Assembly: GCA_011037195.1 (NCBI GenBank)
Contig: JAAEAF010000122.1
Coordinates: 1-64,000, forward strand
Length of the DNA stretch: 64,000 nt
Direction of reading: 5' to 3'
Source of the DNA: Triatoma infestans
Taxonomy: Eukaryota > Arthropoda > Insecta > Hemiptera > Reduviidae
Shown: piece after piece, positions 59,961-64,000 of the stretch
Position numbering within the stretch: position 1 is the stretch's first letter
Layout: every line of letters starts with the position of its first letter
Program-made: the position numbers and the translations under genes
The notes under the pieces: generated by a model
The model's database searches: none
What the model was told of the DNA's origin: nothing
The model's input: the letters and a program-made list of their open reading frames with translations, nothing else

Positions 59961-60209
59961 AACCGACAGCGAAGAGTTGATCTTTAAAGTTGATGCATAC
60001 TGACTACTCAGTTGATGACCTATCTCTTCTGTTTGAAACTTTTATTTCTAAGATAATTAGTTTAGGAGGTTATAAGGAAGTTGTGGTAAGTCATGCTACT
60101 TCTGAAGTCCCAATCATCGCAATGCAGGTATTCTCGGCTTTATAACAATGAAGGCAATCAAATATTTAGTAAACATACCATGTTTTATAAATAAATGTTG
60201 TTATTGCAG

Positions 60210-60620
60210 TAAGAGAAAGTCGTGTCAAATTTTCACAACATCTTCTTTACTTTCTCTTACTTTTTACTCCAATTTTTTTTGTTTTTAATTTCTCATGCTG
60301 CTGTTAAGGAGTGAGTATTGTGATCGGGTCAAATTTTCGAAATTAAATGTGTACCGGAAATAAATGTTTTTTGTTCTCCTGAGTGAGAGAGAATGTTTAG
60401 CGAATGGCGTGTGTGTAGGTGAGAAACAGGGAGAGTGAGTAAGAGAAAATGTTTAGCGAATGGCGTGTGTGTAGGTGAGAAAAAGAGAGAGTGAGAAAGA
60501 GATAAGAGATAATGATATTTCAAAAATAAAGAGGCGCAGGAAGCACTAACTTGAAATACCGTTTAAGTACTCGTACAACCTAATCACATCTCACAATAAG
60601 GCTTAGGTCATACTCCGAAG
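60210..60620 (+). repeat. family A repeat, 5' portion with tandem duplication
   Basis: A GTAAGAGAAAGTCGTGTCAA junction at 60210 precedes a new start (ACTTTCTCTTAC at about 60251). The region around 60393-60490 is a 56-bp tandem duplication (AATGTTTAGCGAATGGCGTG twice). Confidence 0.75.
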
Positions 60621-60632
60621 TGCAACTTGACT

Positions 60633-60633
<1 letters not shown>

Positions 60634-60672
<39 letters not shown>
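60634..60672. repeat. (CA)n microsatellite
   Basis: About 19 CA units followed by TATATATG. Confidence 0.95.
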
Positions 60673-60679
<7 letters not shown>

Positions 60680-61334
60680 GCGCCAAAAAAAAAGCATGTT
60701 ACATGCACTTTTATTAATTCTAACCTGTAGAACCAAATTTTCTTCTTTCTCCGATTAAAATACAGATTGTTTGCATGATATATTTTTAAAATCTCCTACC
60801 ATGCCCAATTAAAAATACCTTAACAAATGCCACCACATCTCTCGCAACATATTTTTAATGTAATTTAAACATAAATTAATATCATTTAAAAATAAGCATG
60901 ATAAATAAAAACAAATACATTTGGTTTCCTCTATATTTAATTTAATATCATCTCTAATTTGCAGTTTGCTGCCAACCTTCGTACATATCAATTTTCTTAC
61001 ATATTTTCTTGTATTAACCCTGCTTGTATTTCACATTTATCTAATACTTGTTCAAGCTTTTGATTGACCATAAACTTTGCATTGCGTTTCCTCAAACTTT
61101 ATCTATTCTTATTAGTACAGTTTACTTCTGAAATAACTTATCCCCCCCCCCTAATAAAAATGACTTGATAAAACACTGAGCACACTTAACAACACTATTA
61201 AAATTTAGTTATAAAGATCCTTCAAAACATGCTATTTATTATACACTATTTTCTAATGTCTAATCATAATTCCACTTTGTCATTAAACACACACACATAG
61301 TAACAACCTTATAACCTTCTCACATATTGCAACC
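60673..61334. other. intron, nothing recognised
   Basis: AT-rich sequence. No coding signal. Confidence 0.4.
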
Positions 61335-61485
61335 AACAATTGTGAGTGCAAAAGAAACATTGCGTTGAAGTGAACTTTGTATGCGAGAACTTGGTGAATT
61401 TACTCTGACGATGAATGAAAATCCGAAACCGGTCAGGAACAATATAAATATGCATGTCACGACGGATAAAGTACCAGATATCACT
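61335..61485 (+). repeat. family B repeat with hammerhead-like core
   Basis: The core at 61405-61434 reads CTGACGA, T-GAAT-GAAA-ATCC, GAAACCGGTC. It is followed by CACGACGGATAAAGTACCAG, as in the other copies. Confidence 0.75.
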
Positions 61486-62319
61486 TCATGTCTTACCACC
61501 AATCACATTACATCCCATTTGGCATTTATCATGCTTAATATATCTTATGGAAATACATTGAAAACATTGCTAGAATTCAAAATCTGAAATAAATCTGTTA
61601 AACGTTGATTGTGGACCCATTCGGCCTGTACCGATACTCTGTGCTGAATAGATTTACTTGTTCAATCGTTTCTTTTTGCACTAATTCGATTGTATTATGA
61701 CGTATTTTACCTATTCTTACATCCGTTCTGCGATTAACCAGGTGGTCGACACCCGCAACGCAGAAGAAGATCTCTTCGTGTTGCGGGCTGTCGACACTGT
61801 GTCGCATCTCTTTTTTTTTTTAGAAAGCAAATAAAATTGGTAACATTTGTGATGAATGATGAAATACTTAAAAATAATTCATAAAGAATACCAACATTTC
61901 AAAATAACACTTTTATTCTACAATAAAATTACAATATGCAGTTTTCTTTTCTAAAAATAAATAAAAATTAAGTAAAAAGTAATAGTTTTTCAATACTCAC
62001 TTTGAGCTCAGAATAGATTATTGTAAGAAATAAGATTTCAAATTTAGTGCAAATATACTAATAGTACATTATAATAATGTTATAAGGACAACCACCAAAA
62101 AAAATGAACAAAAAACTGGAATTCCAGGCTGGAGGAAAAAACACTTTTTTAATCTTTCCACAGTGCGGGCAAGAGAGAAAACTGGCATGAGCTGTGCTGG
62201 AAGAGTAAGGGATAGGTTTAAAGTAAACAAAACCAAGTCGACACAGCACCAGGCAAGAAGGCGGTGTGTTGACACGGTGTCGACATCCCCAGTCAACGTG
62301 TTAAACGGAAATATTACTT
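61486..62319. other. spacer with two GTCGACA-rich fold-back clusters
   Basis: Clusters at about 61742-61806 and 62222-62290 contain imperfect palindromes built on GTCGACA (see findings). A 69-codon reverse frame at 61598-61807 has no recognised domain. Confidence 0.5.
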
Positions 62320-62950
62320 TTTTTCATTTTTTGGAATGTTTTCAAGAATGTCTATAATGGTTTTCTTCAAGCTTAGATTCTTAGCCCACATGCGTTGCTC
62401 TAGTGGCTAGCGCGTTCGCCTTTCGTGCGAGAATTCAGAGTTCGATTCCCGTGGTGTTGAGCCAGCATCGTGATAGAAAGTGGAAAGCTACAGTTAGTAG
62501 CGCCCTAGGTAGCGAAGGCCGGAACTAAACAGCGTGGGAACTCGGCGTGCTTACCACAGCCCACCTATTCAAATCGCCGTCTTGGCGCCAAAGGTTTTTA
62601 TTTTTATTTTAGATTCTTAACTGCAGAGATATTTAGTTTTGTCTTTTATTTGAAACATTTTTCTGGACAAATTGTTTTTTTAGGAACTCTGAGGAATCTG
62701 TGACAAATTTCAAATATTACTGAGGTTTGTTCCACATTGTTGGCGCAATTGTTTTTTTTTTATAATCTAATCACTTCAAGTGCTATCTGCCTTGGATACT
62801 TAAGTATCTATGTCCTTGGAAACATGTACTCTCACCATTTAAATTTTTGTTTTAGCAAATGAGTAAAATTTCATGTGGCCGGCCAATTATGATTATTATA
62901 TTCAGCTGCAGTGAGAGAAAGTAGTGTGAATGTTTCACATCAATTTTTTT
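62320..62950 (+). repeat. family A repeat interrupted by a SINE
   Basis: A left part (TTTTTTGGAATGTTTTCAAG then GGTTTTCTTCAAGCTTAG) lies before 62384 and a right part follows from 62609. It ends GTGAGAGAAAGTAGTGTGAA then TGTTTCACATCAATTTTTTT at 62950, 13 bases before the exon at 62964. Confidence 0.85.
62384..62608 (+). mobile_element. tRNA-derived SINE with 11-bp target-site duplication
   Basis: The head GTTGCTCTAGTGGCTAGCGC then GTTCGCC is an A box and GAGTTCGATTCCCGT a B box, about 30 bp apart as in tRNA genes. A 150-bp unrelated body ends in TTTTTATTTTTATTTT. TTAGATTCTTA is duplicated at 62373-62383 and 62609-62619. Confidence 0.85.
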
Positions 62951-62963
62951 CGATCTGTTTCAG

Positions 62964-63092
62964 TGACAACACAAGAAGGTGAACAACTAAATCTGACAAG
63001 AATAACTAGAAACGAGATGGGCGCCTACTTGTGTATCGCTTCGAACAGTGTACCGCCTTCTGTTAGCAAAAGGATTATACTGGACGTGGAAT
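62964..63092 (+). CDS. DIP/lachesin-like Ig-superfamily receptor, internal exon (end of Ig2)
   Basis: This exon supplies 43 residues that complete Ig2. It includes RNEMGAYLCIASN, holding the second disulfide cysteine, and VPPSVSKRIILDVE, the conserved linker to Ig3. NLT is a potential glycosylation site. The first two bases complete a valine codon with the last G of the 49215 exon. The donor is GTAAGT at 63093 and the exon closes in phase 1, so an Ig3 exon should follow beyond the window. The acceptor AG at 62962-62963 lies only 13 bases beyond the recognisable 3' end of a family A repeat, so part of the pyrimidine tract of this splice site is repeat-derived or overlaps it. Confidence 0.9.
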
Positions 63093-63251
63093 GTAAGTTA
63101 GATAATGCATATATATAAACTGTTAGTGGGCATCCGTCGTGACTGGTTTATGTTTAAGTATCGCATAATTTTTGCAAATATGAAAGTGCAGTATATTTTT
63201 TTTTGTCATTAATGTCATTCCCCAATCTCTTCCCACCTCTTCCCGCGTTAC

Positions 63252-63299
63252 AGCGGTAGTGATATTATGATAGAACGCTATCATAATATCACTACCGCT
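63252..63299. repeat. perfect 22-bp inverted repeat, 4-nt loop
   Basis: Left arm 63252-63273 (AGCGGTAGTGATATT...ATAG), loop AACG at 63274-63277, and an exactly complementary right arm at 63278-63299. The pairing stops at once outside the arms. Confidence 0.97.
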
Positions 63300-63685
63300 T
63301 TACGAGTCAGAAATAAATCAATTAAAGAAGGATCTCGTTTTCTTCTTCGTTCCCTATGTCCTTCGTGCCGTTGTACGTGGACTAGCAGCCTTGCCATATT
63401 GCCATATATATATATATCTATAAATCTGTCCTTTGATATTATTTCCATTTCTCCGAAGCTTTGCCCCCTTGACTTACTTGATCTTGATCGTTCAGACATA
63501 ATCGCGTCTAGGTCTGCGTCCATTACCAATTTAACGCTTTTCTTTCCTTATCCATGTGGCCCCATTCATATATTTCCAAAACATTTCAAAGTGTCAAGCA
63601 TTTATCGCAATAAATCTGGGTGATCTTTCCATAAATTCTCTCCGATCTTTTTTTTCTTAAATTTAAGGCGCGTCAACATGTATGG
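63300..63685. other. intron, nothing recognised
   Basis: Sequence after the hairpin contains a TA run near 63410. Overlapping frames on both strands show no domain. Confidence 0.35.
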
Positions 63686-63689
63686 TCAT

Positions 63690-63830
63690 TTGCGCCCGAA
63701 TCCTTCCAGTGCACTGCCATCTTCCAGAGAATGTTCTTTCGTTACATACAACTGCCCATCATTGGACAGTGAGCTGTAGAGGCCCCTAGAAAGTGAAAAC
63801 CTTAGATCTTTGAATGATACTTCATCATTT
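63690..63830 (-). mobile_element. SINE fragment, same family as 54312-54552
   Basis: AGTGCACTGCC, then GAATGTTCT, then GCCCATCATTGGACAGTGAG then CTGTAGAGG aligns with 54380-54460. Both the tRNA head and the LINE-like tail are missing or unrecognisable. Confidence 0.7.
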
Positions 63831-64000
63831 TTTGCTTGCAACATCAAAAAAAAACTCATCCCAGGAGGCGATCACTTTAATTAAATGCTTTTCATCCAGC
63901 TAATACAGCCGCACAATAATACCGGCAGGTGAATACTTTTCTGTCCAGCCTTAATTTAGCCTCTTTGCAAAATTCCTTTTGCCGATCAGTGCTTTGCATA

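Noticed and set aside
62389..62460. Possible tRNA gene
   Set aside because: A and B boxes are present, but the acceptor arms do not pair and the sequence continues into a SINE body with target duplication.

Overview
This window is eukaryotic intronic DNA, almost certainly from an arthropod. It is AT-rich, saturated with interspersed repeats, and carries three spliced exons of one conserved neuronal immunoglobulin-superfamily gene. Insect versus chelicerate or crustacean cannot be decided from the sequence. There are no bacterial operons and no rRNA genes, and the tRNA-like segments are SINE heads rather than tRNA genes.

Gene content. One gene runs on the + strand through the window. Exons at 26817-27024, 49215-49376 and 62964-63092 join in frame (phase 1 at both visible junctions) and encode the second half of Ig domain 1 and all of Ig domain 2 of a Dpr-interacting-protein (DIP)/lachesin-like cell-surface receptor. 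The introns are 22.2 kb and 13.6 kb. Earlier exons (signal peptide, start of Ig1) and later ones (Ig3, C-terminal anchor) were not found and probably lie outside the window.

Mobile DNA. Everything else recognisable is repeat. The largest pieces are decayed non-LTR retrotransposons: an RNase H-bearing LOA/R1-group element with a DUF4780-type ORF1 (4485-9240, -); a second RNase H-bearing LINE (31510-35190, -); an internally deleted LINE with an identifiable target-site duplication (38480-42520, +); and a LINE with a coiled-coil ORF1 (42915-47537, -) that is split by a 385-bp solo LTR (43344-43728). Smaller LINE fragments lie at 2017-2655, 17050-17405 and 58860-59395. Two mariner-like transposase relics lie at 51190-52205. 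tRNA-headed SINEs lie at 28225-28412, 54312-54552 and 62384-62608.

Two further families look undescribed from here. Family A is a 0.7-1.4 kb modular repeat with hairpin-like ends, present in roughly 20 whole or partial copies, mostly on the + strand; its 3' end lies just upstream of all three exons. Family B is a short repeat whose core fits the hammerhead-ribozyme consensus, a feature known from Penelope-like elements and retrozymes.

History. Family A is the oldest layer, because LINEs, SINEs and minisatellites sit inside its copies. The LOA-like LINE shares its 3' tail with one SINE family, suggesting a LINE/SINE partnership. The solo LTR carries four contiguous heat-shock-element units directly upstream of a TATA box.
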